From positions 44,040,501 through 44,104,500 of the forward strand of contig CM043697.1 of the NCBI GenBank assembly GCA_023935145.1: DNA of 64,000 nucleotides. The letters run 5' to 3'. How positions within the stretch are numbered: position 1 is the stretch's first letter; the number at the start of each line of letters is the position of its first letter. Below the pieces are notes generated by a model, which did not search any database, was not told where the DNA came from, and saw nothing but the letters and a program-made list of their open reading frames with translations. The stretch comes from Bretschneidera sinensis (taxonomy: Eukaryota; Streptophyta; Magnoliopsida; Brassicales; Akaniaceae). This document shows positions 24,380 to 35,327 of the stretch, one piece after another. Both the position numbers and the translations under genes were made by a program.

Positions 24380-25525
24380 GTGCAAGCGAAGAAATATAAA
24401 AGAACTCATCTGTCACGACGCCACCCAAAAATAGTACTAGAAGGACAGACAAAGAAGCCCCAACAGCATGCTTGGCCTCTATCCGAGGCAGTGCTCGCAG
24501 TCACCAATCTGGACCCAGTTCCCCACATTCCCCGAGCATGCCACCCCAGGACCAAGCAGGAGGCCCCCTGCCGGAGAGCAGCACCCTCATTACTAGGAAA
24601 AAACTGTACACCTTCAAGGCCTAGTGACTCAAGCCCAGTTCCAGGAGCTATCCAGAATGGTAGCCAACCTAGCAACCTAGTTCGGGGAGGAGGACAGCAA
24701 CCTTCCTTATCTCCTCACCCGGCTTCAAAGCAAGCCGAGTCATCCGATAGAGATGATCCAACCTACAACCAGCCCTATACCGAGCCTTCGCTGCATTACA
24801 GCCAATCCAATGAGAGCTCCTCCTCAAAAGGTAACCTCAACTTGGACAGATAGTTTGAGGAAATTGAAGAAAAGATAGACTTAGCTCTAAGACACAAGAA
24901 TCCCAACATCATGGATGAACTCTGCATCCAAGACCCTTCATTCACGGAAGACATCCTCGAGACCCTGCTCCCACCCAACTTTAAGATGCCTCAAGTTAGA
25001 ATGTACGATGGCTCCGCAGATCCTATGGACCACCTACAGCACTACAAAACAACTATGATGTTGCACTGGCACTTCGACCCAGTCATGTGCCGTGCCTTCC
25101 CTCTAACTCTCGAGAAGGCGGCGGGTACCTGGTACTCACATCTGAAACTGGGAAGCATTGGCAATTTCAAAGAACTCAGTTATGCCTTCGCCTCGCATTT
25201 TCTCAGTAGTAAGGGGCCCAAAAAGACTTCAAAGAGCCTCTTCAATATTATTCAGCATCGAGGAGAGAGGCTTCGAGCCTACATTTTCTAGTTCAATACA
25301 ATGGCATGGGAGATTCCAGACCTCGGCCCAAATGTCTAAGTAATGGCGTTCAAGAATGAATTGAGGTCTGGCATCTTCAGCTCCAAACTAACTCGGTGCC
25401 CGCCCAGAGACATGAATGAGATCCTGGCCCGAACTGAGAAGTACCTGCTGGCAGAGGTTGACCAAGCCTTCAGAAGAGAGAGAGAGGGGGAAACTAAGAA
25501 GAAGATGAAGGATCCCGACCTCTAG
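24380..25525 (+). pseudogene. Element A gag, broken by stops
   Basis: Structural capsid gene. A Pro/Ser/Gln-rich N-terminal part runs to about 24853, then the retrotransposon gag core: FKMPQVRMYDGSADPMDHL near 24980, FPLTLEKAAGTWY near 25098, FASHFLSSKGPKKTS near 25190, and a closing EKYLLAEVDQAFRRERE near 25440. In-frame stops at about 24851, 25289, 25337 and 25523 break it. Past the stop, a nucleocapsid-like segment (NYGHDTEEYHDLKEQIEAL) continues near 25715-25775. Confidence 0.9.
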
Positions 25526-26045
25526 AGGGGGACAGTCAAGAGACCCCACCAGGAGAACAGGTATAAACCCCACCTCCGAGTTGATGGCTTCACTCCCGTC
25601 AATGCCACCAGGACCAACGTTCTCATGCAGCTCCAAGATAAGTATGTTCTCCAGTGGCCGCCTAGAAAGCCGCATCTCGTGGGGGACCAGAGGCGGTGGT
25701 GCTAATTCCACAAGAACTATGGTCATGACACTGAGGAATACCACGACTTGAAGGAGCAAATCGAAGCTCTTATCAATCGGGGATACCTAAAGGAGTTTAC
25801 CAAACCCCGGAGAAGGGATAAGCCTGCACTACCAAGAAAAGATGCTGGACGTCCCTATCATCAACAATAAGAGAGGTGGGACCCGCGAAGAAACCCTAGA
25901 ACTGAGCAAGAGAGGCCTAATCAGAAGAAGCAGGAGGTGGCCACAACCATTCGCATCATCAAAACAATTTGCGGAGGCCCGGCCACAGGAGGTAGTTCGG
26001 GCAGAGCAGTAAAGCATATTCCAGGGCCGCAGCATCAGTTAGTGG

Positions 26046-29000
26046 TCCCCACAAGATAAGAAAAACGGAGCCAGTGATCTCCTTCACAGAAGAAGACTTA
26101 AAAGACATACAAACTCCTCGCGATGATGCGGTGGTGGTCTCTCTCTTGGTAGCCAACTATAAATACGACGGGTCCTGATCGACAAAAGAAGCTCCACAGG
26201 CATATTGTTTTACGATGCTTTCCAATGTATGAAACTAAAGGGTGGGCATCTAGAGCCAACCTCGGCCCCCCTCTATGGTTTCGACGGATCTCCGATGTTC
26301 GCTGAAGGAAGCATAGTTCTCCCAGTAACTCCAGGAATAGCGCCAAAGACCTCCATAGTACAGACCACCTTCCTACTAGTCAAGCAGCCCTCCTCTTACA
26401 ATATGATCATCGGTTGGCCCACCCTCAACAAACTGAAGGTCGTTGTCTCCACCTATCACCTGAAAGTCAAATTCCCTACCAGTAAAGGTGTGGGAGTGAT
26501 CAAAGGAAACCAGAAAATCTCTTGGGCCTACCACCTGAAGGCTGTCAAATGAGAGGAGAAGACTACGGCGTTGCCTCTCAAAGTAGAAGATCTCAAGGAC
26601 AAGATGAAAACCCTAAGAGGATGACCTGTAGAGGAGCTAACCCCAGTTCCCCTCAGGAAGAACCTTACTCGAACCATTCAAATAAGCGCAAGCCTCTTTG
26701 AAGAACACAGGAAAGAATTCATCTCCCTCCTCTAGAGAAATAAAGACCTGTTCGCCTGGTCAGCATCGGACATGCCAGGAATCAACCCTAGGACCATCGA
26801 ATATCACCTGAATGTGGACCCCAAGTGCAAGCTAGTCATCCAAAATAAGAGGACCTTTGCCCCTGAACGCCAGACGGCTATCAACACTGAAGTAGATAAA
26901 CTGCTGGAAACCGGTTTTATCAGAGAGGCAAGGTATCCTGAGTGGGTGTCTAATGTGGTAATGGTCCGTAAAGCCAGTGGCAAATGATGTATTTGTATTG
27001 ACTTCACCAATTTGAATAAAGCCTACCCAAAGGACAGCTTTTTCCTTCCTCAGATTGACCAGATGGTAGACGCCACCTCAGGGCATGAACTCCTTTCTTT
27101 CATGGATGCATACTCTGGCTACAATCAGATCTTCATGCATAAACCAGACCAGGACAAAACCGCCTTCATCATTGATCGAGGGCTGTACTGCTACAAAGTC
27201 ATGCTCTTTGGGCTCAAAAACGCTGGGGCAACTTATCAGAGGTTGGTGAACAAAATCTTCAAGGAGTAAATAGGGCGAAATATGGAGGTCTATGTGGATG
27301 ACATGCTGGTCAAAAGTACAGAAACACGAAACCATTGTTCAGACTTAGAAAAGATATTCAGAGTACTGCGCAAACACAACATGAGGCTGAATCCGTCCAA
27401 GTGTGCTTTCAGGGTAACCGGGGGAAAATTTCTAGGGTTTATGGTCACCCAAAGAGAAATAAAAGTCAACATGGAAAAGATAAAGACCATCCTTGATATG
27501 ACCCCCCTAAGTCTGTGAAAAATGTCCAGCGACTCACCGGCAGAGTCGCGGCCCTGAACCGGTTCATGTCCAAGTCTGCAGAAAGGTGTCTTCCTTTCTT
27601 TAAGGCCATCAAGAAGACGAAAAATTTCTCCTAGTCTGAGAATTGCCAGGAAGCCTTTGAAGGTTTGAAGAAGTATTTGAGTTCGCCACCGCTCTTAACC
27701 AAGCCGCTCCTGGGTGATGAGTTTTTCCTTTATTTGTCAGCCAGACAGAGCACTGTGGCCTCTGTCCTAGTGCGGGAAGAAGCAGGTATCGAGAAGCCCA
27801 TTTACTATGCCAGCTGAATTCTCCATGAAGCTGAGATAAGGTACTCTCCTATTAAGAAGATGGCCTATGTCCTGGTAGTGGCTGCACGAAAGCTTCGACC
27901 TTATTTTCAGGTGCACACCATCGTCTTTCTGACATATCAACCCTTAAGAGAAGTCTTGCATAATCTAAATGTTTTTGGGAGGATGGTAAAATGGGTAGTA
28001 GAGCTGGGAGAGTTTGACATCTGCTACCGGCCCCGACAAGCGATCAAGGGCCAAGCTCTGGCTGACTTCATTATAGAGATAACCTTGTCCATAGACCCGG
28101 ACGAATCTACAGCATCTATGTCCAATGGACTCTCCCCAGGATGGACCCTCCATGTAGATGGATCATCAAATTCACTAGGGAGTGGGGCAGGGCTCATCCT
28201 TTGTAGTCCATAAGGCTTTACGATCGAGTACACCTTAAGGTTTGAGTTCAAAACCTCCAATAACGAAGTGGAGTACGAAACCCTCCTAGCTGGTCTAAGA
28301 TTGGCCAAAGCATTAGCCATCGAGGTTCTGGATGCGTTCAACGACTCTCAATTGGTAGTGAGTAAGGTGAAATGAGAGTTTGAGGCCAGGGGGGAGAAGT
28401 TCACCCAATATCTTCAAAAAGTGAAGGAGCTAGCCGCCATGTTCAAAACGTTTTGGATAACTCAGATCCCCCAAGCTGAAAACTCCAAGGCAAATGCCCT
28501 GGCCAACCTAGAATCCGCTTGGCACCTGGTGCCAAGCCAAGCTGTTTATCGGGAAACTCTCTCTGTCCCAAGTATAGACGAAGCTCCAATCCTGCCAGTA
28601 GAAGAGGGAGCAACATGGATGGATCCAATCATCCAGTATCTAAGAAATGGCATAATACCAGAATAGAAGGATCAAGCCAGAAAGCTAATCTCTCGTGCTT
28701 CCCAGTACACCCTCATAGAAGGACAATTATACAAAAGAGCTCTGACCCTATCTTACCTCCGATGCCTCGAGCCGAGGGAGACCGACTATGCTCTCTGAGA
28801 AGTCCATGAAGGAATATATGGGAATCACTTGGGAGCCCGGGGCTTGGCCTTCAAAGTTCTCCGTCAAGGGTACTACTAGCCCAAAATGAAGGATGATGCA
28901 GCTAACTTGGTCAAGAGATGTGAGAACTATCAACGATGGTCTCCAATATTGCACCACCCTGCTAATCCCTTTGTCTCGCTCACCAGTCCCCTCCCCTTCA

Positions 29001-29815
29001 CTATATGGGGGATGGACATCCTTAGCCCGTTCTCCATGGCTGTCGGACAAAAGAAGCACCTCATCGTGGCCATTGATTACCTCACTAAGTGGGTCGAGGT
29101 AGAGCCATTGGCCAATAGCACGAATCACCAAACCCGAAATTTTGTTTGGAAGTCAATAGTATATTGATTCAGGATCCCTCGAGTATTGATCACTGACAAC
29201 GGGAAGCAGTTTGATAGCTCCCGATTCAAGACATTTTGTGATGACCTCCACATCGAGCACCGGTTCTCATCCGTTGGGTACCCACAGGCCAATGGCCAAG
29301 CTGAAGTAACCAAGAGGACGCTTCTCCAAGGAATCAGAATGAGACTTGATGAGGCAGATAAGCAGTGGGCTGACCAATTCTCAAATATCCTTTGGGCCTA
29401 TCGGATAACAGTACGAACACCAACAGGAGAAACTCTATTCTTTATGACATACAGATCAGAGGCCGTCATCTCTCTTGAAATTAGAGTTCCATCTGTACGA
29501 GTGCAATGCTCTGAACCAAGTGGCAATGAAGATTGATTACGAATGAACGCCGACCTGGTCAATAAAGCCCGGAATAAAGCCCAAATCCGTTTGGCTGTCT
29601 ACCAGCAGAGGGCAGCTCGATACTATAACTTCAGGGTTCGACACAAGGATTTCAAGCTGCATGACCTTGTCCTTCGAAAGAGTAAAGTATCCCGTCCTCA
29701 CCACACAGGAAAGCTTGTTTCAAATTGGGAAGGCTCATACTGGATCCGGAGGGTGTGTCGGGTCGGCACCTATGAGCTTGAGGATATGGATGGCAAACCC
29801 ATCCCACGCACTTGA
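26046..29815 (+). pseudogene. Element A pol: protease, RT, RNase H, second RNase H, integrase
   Basis: Protease region about 26070-26550 (DDAVVVSLLVANY, then PSSYNMIIGWPTLNKLKVVV). RT about 26772-27520 (FMDAYSGYNQIFMHKPDQ near 27100, VYVDDMLVKS near 27290). First RNase H about 27700-28080 (VREEAGIEKPIYYAS; the GEFDICYRPRQAIKGQALAD tether follows). Second RNase H about 28140-28540 (WTLHVDGSSNSLGSGAGLIL, then FNDSQLVVSKV). Integrase about 28860-29815 (WGMDILSPF near 29008, AIDYLTKWVEVEPL near 29071, VLITDNGKQFDSSRF near 29184, YPQANGQAEVTKRTL near 29279). Stops near 26985, 27266, 27516, 27817, 28210, 28372 and 29164, most reachable from TGG, CAG or CGA by transition, make it non-functional. Confidence 0.92.
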
Positions 29816-29960
29816 AACACAAAGAATCTCCAAAAATTTTATCAATGAAATGTAAAACCGAAAAATTCAATAAAGTTGAAAGTTTGAATTCCATAATTTT
29901 CTCAAGTTAAAAATGGAGTACAAAAGTCGGGCGCTACCGACCCCGGATACAAAAACAAGT

Positions 29961-32040
29961 CTATTCCCGAGAGGCAGAAACCTCATGGGCCTCGTTATCC
30001 CTCCCTTCTGCTCTATTCTCGTCATCTCCCGCCTCCACGGCCTCACTCTCTAAGGCTGGCTGGGTCTCGCACCCTGGTCCCTCCTGAATGCCAGCTACGG
30101 CAGTATCCTCTGTGCCCCCTCCCAAAGCAGTGGCATTGGACTCTTCTGAGTTAGCCGCCAAGTTAAGGCCAGAAAAATTCACCTCCGGAAAAAGGGATAT
30201 AGCCCTTCTCTTGGCTTCATTAAAACCTTCAAGGAACTGGGCGGCTCCCTTCTCTGTTAAAGATTCTTCCTTCTCCTTGGCACCAAGGCGAACCTCATCC
30301 AACACGGATCGGAGCAGGTCTCTCTCTGCTGCTTTCCGCCGAAACTCTTCCAGCTCAGATCGGATCAAGTCAGGTCCAACTCTTCCCTAAGGACATCCTC
30401 AGACTGACGCCGATGGTCCCTCTCAAAAATAGCCTCCGCCCTATCCCTCTCCGCCGTCTTGAGGGAACGAGATAGGTCGTGAACTAAGCTCTGGGATTCC
30501 TCTAATTTGTACTCAGCCTTGGCCAAATGATCAGCCATATCCATAGTGCGCCGAGAAAGCACCACAGTAAGGACTCCAGCCTAAAAAGAAAAATGGCTTT
30601 GTAAAAACAGTTTGCAATATGAGAACCAAGGAAATGAGGGCAGGAAAATGAAGCATTACCTGAGACAAGTTGACCTCCACGGCCTAGCAAAGTGCCTCGA
30701 TGGGCCTCTCTGAAATATCCACCATATCGCGGGGAGGGATCCTCAGCACCAAGTGCTCTCGAGCGACTTTCGGGTGGGCGAACACGGAGTCATCCACCCT
30801 TAAGGCCCACCGTGGAGTGAAAAGGGCAACCAACCCAGACCCTTCCCCAGAAAAGGCGGCCCCGAAAGAGGAGTGGGCGCGACCGGATCCACCCGTTCTT
30901 CAGAAATCGGGGGCCTTGGGGGCTATCAACCGGCATTGGCACCACGGTTGGGGCTTTCACCTTTTTCTTCTGTTGCGACTGCACGGAACCACCAGCTTCT
31001 GTGGCCCTCTTCCTCTCACGAGCCATGCGCCTAGCTCTTGCAGCCATCTCCATGTCTACGTGAAAATCAAAGCATTAGTAACTAGGAAAGAAAGCTAAAA
31101 TTCCTGAAAAACTAAAAAACCAAGGGCTATCATGCTCGAGGCTCGGAGGAAGGCTCGGAGGACACAGGTCGTGCCTGTGGAGTTCTTCGTTATCTCCAAA
31201 AACCTCGATGTCCAAGGGCGCGGCATGCATCGCCTCTAATGTCTCCTGCTCTCGGTATAGGAGGTGCGACCTCTTGCACTTGCCAACACGCTCCAAACTC
31301 CAATTAAAGGGAACGTCGAAGCTCTCAGCAATCCGAAAAAAGAAAAAACCCCCCTTCCACCTCTTTATGGAAGAGGGTTTCTCCTTCAATACTTTCTTCT
31401 GCCGCCTCGAGCTAACGATAACCCACCCAGAATGGCCAAGCTGGGATAGCTGGAAGTGGGCCTTGAACACATTAAGGTTCATCACACCTCTCACCTCATG
31501 ACACACTGCGATGAATACCAGGAACAGCCGGACAGAGTTGGGCACCAGCTGACTCAGTGCGATACCGAAGTATCTGAGCACCGAGCATAGGAACGGGTAA
31601 AGAGGGAGCCTAAGCCCAGCCTTAAGCTGGTGTTCGTAAACACATAGCTCGTAAGGCACCTGGCTTGAAAGGGCATCGCAAGCTCTCTCCCCACCCTCCG
31701 GAGCCCTCATATAGTACTCCAAGGGAATTCAATGCTTAATCCTTGTCCTCACAAGACTGGCCTCCTCCACCACACTTGGAATGGAGTTTGTTTCGAACAT
31801 CCACTCTTCTCTCTCAGTATTTATGGCGTCATCCCTAATGATCATTGACGCCCGGACATCCTCCCCCCCGTATGACTCTCCATCCTCGCTCTCCTCTCCA
31901 CCCTCTTCATAAGGCAAGAGAACAAGACCCCCACCTCTACGGGCCGTCTCCCAATAGGAGACTTTGCCGCTAAAAGAGACACCCATTGCCTCCCTTAACT
32001 CTCTCGACAAAGCCGCACTAGTATTACTACCGCTGGACAT
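29961..32040 (-). pseudogene. Element A antisense gene, Transposase_28-like (PF04195) plus coiled-coil
   Basis: Runs opposite to gag-pol. Exon 1 starts at the ATG at 32040 (MSSGSNTSAALSRELREAM), has an acidic stretch, then one stop near 31730, then the conserved block ELCVYEHQLKAGLRLPLYPF, SQLVPNSVRLFLVF, and SSIKRWKGGFFFF (about 31650-31340). This pattern fits the 'putative gypsy type transposon' domain, Transposase_28. A second exon follows an acceptor near 31060 (MEMAARARRMARERKRATEA). A third, after an acceptor near 30582, is a charged coiled-coil (DMADHLAKAEYKLEESQSLV), frameshifted near 30365, ending at 29961. The exon-1 donor that reads GT in element B reads AT here (near 31124). The function is unknown. 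Confidence 0.72.
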
Positions 32041-32165
32041 CCTAACTCACCTAGAAAAGCTTTTAAGAAAGACTCCTAAGAAGGCCGAGCGCTCTCAAAC
32101 TATCTCTTGCTGAACTTATGCTCTCAAAAAATGCTAAGCAAGGATTAAAGTGAGGGGGAACTCCC

Positions 32166-32175
32166 TTATATAAAG
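32166..32175 (-). promoter_or_regulatory. TATA box of the antisense gene, element A
   Basis: CTTTATATAA on the minus strand, about 130 bases before the antisense ATG at 32040. A counterpart lies at the same distance in element B (45923-45932), which supports a real promoter. Confidence 0.6.
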
Positions 32176-32399
32176 ACTGTAGCGGCAACAACAAGAGGTA
32201 TTAACTCAGCACGCGCCTCCTGCTGTCCCCAAGCACCGTTTCTAGACACCGAGGTGCCAGCTGTCACCAATGCGCCGCCATTTATTGTGAGTCGTCATCA
32301 TTTATCGCGCCCATAAAAAGGGTAAACCCAGTAGGCCCAAAGTGGAGAGAAGGCCCACATACATAAGGAAGAGGAAACCACATAAACATGATTTCTCCA

Positions 32400-33500
32400 A
32401 GTCTTGATCGCTCGGCCAAGTTCTCCAAAGTCTGAGCGTTTGAGCTGCTTGTCAAACGCTCGGACCAGTTCTCCAAAGTCCGAGCATTTGAACTTCGTTG
32501 CAAACGCTCGGCCGTGTTCTCCAAAGTCCGAGCGTTTGAGCTGCGGCCACGTTCGCCAAAGTCCGAGCGTTTGAACTTCATTGCAAACGCTCAGCAGCGT
32601 TCTCCAAAGTCCAAGCGTTTAAACTGCTTGTCAAACGCTCAGCCACGTTCTCCAAAGTCCGAGCATTTGAACTGTTTGTCAAACGCTTGGCCACGTTCTC
32701 CAAAGTCCGGGCGTTTGAGCTTCGTTGCAAATGCTCGACCGTGTTCTCCAAAGTCCGAGCATTTGAGCTGCTTGTCAAACGCTCGACCGTGTTCTCCAAA
32801 GTCCGAGCATTTGAGCTGCTTGTAAATGCTCGGACCAGTTCTCCAAAGTACGAGCGTTTGAACTTTGTTGCAAACGCTCGGCCGCGTTCTCCAAAGTCCG
32901 AGTGTTTGAACTGCTTGTCAAACGCTCGGCCACGTTCTCCAAAGTCCGAGCGTTTGAGCTTCGCTGCAAAAGCTCGGCTGTGTTCTCCAAAGTCCGAGCA
33001 TTTGAGCTGCTTGTCAAACACTCGGACCAGTTCTCCAAAGTCCGAGTGTTTGAACTTCGTTGCAAACGCTCGGCCGTTTTCTCCAAAGTCCGAGCGTTTG
33101 AGCTGCGTTGCAAACACTCGGCCACGTCCGCTAAAGTCCAAGTGTTTGAGCTTTGTTGCGAACGCTCGGCCAAGTTCTCCAAATTTCAAGCGTTTGAACT
33201 TCGTTGCAAATGCTCGGCTGTGTTCTCCAAAGTCCGAGCGTTTGAGCTTCGTTGCGAACGCTCGACCAAGTTCTCTAAAGTCCGAGCGTTTGAACTTCGT
33301 TGCAAGCGCTCGGCCATGGTCTCTAAAGTTCGAGCGTTTGAACTTCGTTGCGAACACTCGGCCAGTTCTCCAAAGTTTGAGCGTTTGAATTACGTTGCAA
33401 ACGCTCGGCCATGTTCTCCAAAGCTCGAGCATTTGAGCTACGCTGCAAACGCTCAGCCATGTTCTCCAGGGTCCAGACGTTTTGTTAAACGCTCTGCCAA
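32400..33500. repeat. Element A 48-bp hairpin tandem array (about 23 units)
   Basis: The unit begins GTTCTCCAAAGTCCGAGCG, continues TTTGAACTTCGTTGCAAACG and closes CTCGGCCGC (with variation), repeating every 48 bp from about 32420 to 33495. Each unit holds an inverted repeat, CCGAGCGTTTG with CAAACGCTCGG, around a loop of about 10 bases. Some units are shortened (for example 35 bp at 32516-32551). The 3' region of Tat-lineage elements is known to gather tandem repeats. 48 is a multiple of 3, so long open frames cross it on both strands; I do not call these genes. Confidence 0.93.
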
Positions 33501-33984
33501 GACTTCTCCTAGTACTAGCATTCGAAACTTCTCTCAGATTTCGCCAACATCATTTCATCAATACAAGTGTGAAAGACAAGGATATCATGCGAGACAATGA
33601 ATGAAAGAAAGGTATTTTTATTAAATTCAAAGAATTACAACTAACAACCTCAAAATACAAAGTAAATAGGGCCCTAACGACCTCGAAATACAAAGAGAAT
33701 ACCGAAACACCAAGCTTTTTAGGCAATCCAGTACATGAGCTGTCCCAGCCCTTTTGCCTTCTTTACGGCACCCTCTTGAGCCTAAAAGCGCTCACCTGTC
33801 AAGAGCAACCCCAGGCCCAGGGGAGCTCCTCAGCCCCTCTTTTCTTCTTCGGTTCCAAGAAGCTCGAGGCCCAAGAAGCCCACCATCCAGAGACACAACC
33901 TCGACCTCCCTCCTGGCTTTAAATGAACCAATGGTACTTCTTTGAGGCTAGCCACCCCCCTCTTCTTCTTCGGTTCGAAGAAGC

Positions 33985-34221
33985 TTAAGGTTCGAAGAAG
34001 CTCCTGGCACAAGGGACCTCCATCGCTCCTACTCGGAATCTGGAAGAGGTCCCTGTCCCCCCTCGGAATCTGAAAGAGGTCCTGACCCCGTTTAAAATCA
34101 GGAAGAAGTCCATGTTCGTTGAGCCACGATCCTCCTCCAGAGTAGTCTCGTCTTCCTCTTTGGCTTCCATAAATCCCTCAAGGAACTGCTGACTCCCCTT
34201 CTTCCCCAACAACAAGACCAT
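33985..34221 (-). pseudogene. Element A second antisense unit (short duplicate of the antisense gene?)
   Basis: A 78-residue minus-strand frame, Glu/Arg-rich. Its start region GSQQFLEGFMEAKEEDE resembles AAQFLEGFNEAKRR in the main antisense gene's C-terminal part (near 30225). A TATA-like box (CTTATAAAAA, 34328-34337 minus strand) lies about 110 bases upstream. Past the frame, 33620-33720 resembles the sequence after the main antisense gene. The simplest reading is an internally deleted duplicate. Confidence 0.45.
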
Positions 34222-34327
34222 CAGAACTTTCTAGGTTAGAGCGTGACCCCTCAAGTAGAAAGTAAAGCCAAGCCCCGCAAGAAACCAAACTCGTTTCAAT
34301 TTAAAAAGAAACTGTGTTAGGAGCCCC

Positions 34328-34337
34328 TTTTTATAAG
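34328..34337 (-). promoter_or_regulatory. TATA box of the second antisense unit, element A
   Basis: CTTATAAAAA followed by GGGG on the minus strand. The same motif and surroundings (AAACACGTTCA just upstream) occur in element B at 47929-47938. Confidence 0.5.
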
Positions 34338-34592
34338 AAGGGAAAACACGTTCAGTGAAAGGAGTAAATGCAAAAAAAAAAAAAAAAAAAAGATGAGACT
34401 TTTACGGTTTCAAGATGACTTTTTTGCCTCCCCCAGACGATTTTCCACCTCCCGAGAATGACGAATCGGCTCCCAAGGACAGCCATCTAACTACCGGTTT
34501 AACTCACACGTACCTCTTCAACTCCATTGAAAGCCCGTCCCACACAATACTTCCTTAAGCACATAAATGTACTCAAAGAAGTGGGGGGCCTG

Positions 34593-35252
34593 TGATATGG
34601 CCCAAAATACTCCAGCCCAAGTAAACTCCAGGACCAGCAAACTCCTCGGCTCAATGGACACTGGCCCAAATGAGCTCCAGGCCCAACAGGATACTCTAAC
34701 CCGAATAAATTCCAAGCCCAGCAAACTCCCCGACCCAATGGACACTCCGGCTCGGAAAAATCTCCAAACTCATGAAGGATGGCCCAACAAACCAACGCGT
34801 GGACCTCCCCTACTGCACGTCGCTCTACAACCACTCTATGCCAACCTACAACGCACAACTGCCTGCATACGCAGCCCTACTGCCACCCTACCGCAACCAC
34901 CCTGCAACCACCCTATGGAACGCCACCTTATAGCCACCCTACAGTACGCCCTCTCCCGAGCTTGTAATCAATGACTTCTTATGGGCGGATGGCTATAAAT
35001 AAGCCCAGGTATGGACTTCACCGATTCATTCAGACACACCTTCACTTACACTCCAATTGCTTAAGCCCTCGGCTTCTCTTTTAAAGCCCTTGCTAACTTA
35101 AGCTTTGGAGCGCCCTCAGAAGTCTCCCCCTCCCCTCCTTCCGAGGGCCTTTAGTTCACCCCTGTTACTTGTGCAGGGTCCAGGCCATATCAGCACCTGA
35201 GCCACATCAGCTCTCAGGCCACGTCAGCACCAACTATTTTTTGGCATCAACA
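34593..35252 (+). repeat. Element A 3' LTR
   Basis: 660 bp, starting TGATATGGCCC and ending GGCATCAACA. A purine tract (AAAGAAGTGGGGGG, 34575-34588) precedes it. It is about 45 bp shorter than the 5' LTR and differs at scattered sites. Confidence 0.93.
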
Positions 35253-35327
35253 AGTATGAATCAAAATAAAACTCATGGTTTGTTATGAAACTGAGTCAAA
35301 ACACAAAATTTTCTATATAATTTAACT

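Larger units (their letters stand above)
23635..35252 (+). mobile_element. Element A: full-length Ty3/gypsy (Tat-lineage) retrotransposon
   Basis: 11.6 kb, with LTRs at 23635-24339 and 34593-35252 and a perfect 5-bp TSD AGTAT at 23630-23634 and 35253-35257. Order: LTR, PBS, gag, protease, RT, RNase H, second RNase H, integrase (all plus strand), then an antisense gene, a 48-bp repeat array, a second antisense unit, PPT, LTR. The dual RNase H and long region after pol place it in the Tat lineage. Gag and pol carry many stops and the LTRs differ at several percent of sites plus indels, so it is an old, dead copy. Confidence 0.93.
22262..35327. mobile_element. Family-1 TIR element (about 1.45 kb) split by gypsy element A
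   Basis: The left TIR starts at about 22262 (ACTAAATTATATAAAAAATC, then GTGATTTGACTAAGTTTTAT). The right TIR ends at about 35327; its reverse complement reads AGTTAAATTATATAGAAAAT, then TTTTGACTCAGTTTCATAAC. The right half (35258-35327, with AAAACTCATGGTTTGTTATG) matches the inner part of the MITE at 4621-4815. Removing 23635-35252 restores one element of about 1.45 kb. Its interior (22680-23070) is GC-richer and shows a plus-strand coding-like run with a stop near 22815 that I do not recognise; captured host sequence is possible. Confidence 0.6.

Noticed and set aside
30700..31098. Plus-strand frame of 132 codons in element A after pol
   Set aside because: It is antisense to the conserved minus-strand gene exon, and the minus-strand reading matches element B.
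32400..33500. CRISPR-like array (regular palindromic repeats)
   Set aside because: The repeats are contiguous without unique spacers, lie inside a plant retrotransposon, and no cas genes occur. This is a tandem repeat, not CRISPR.
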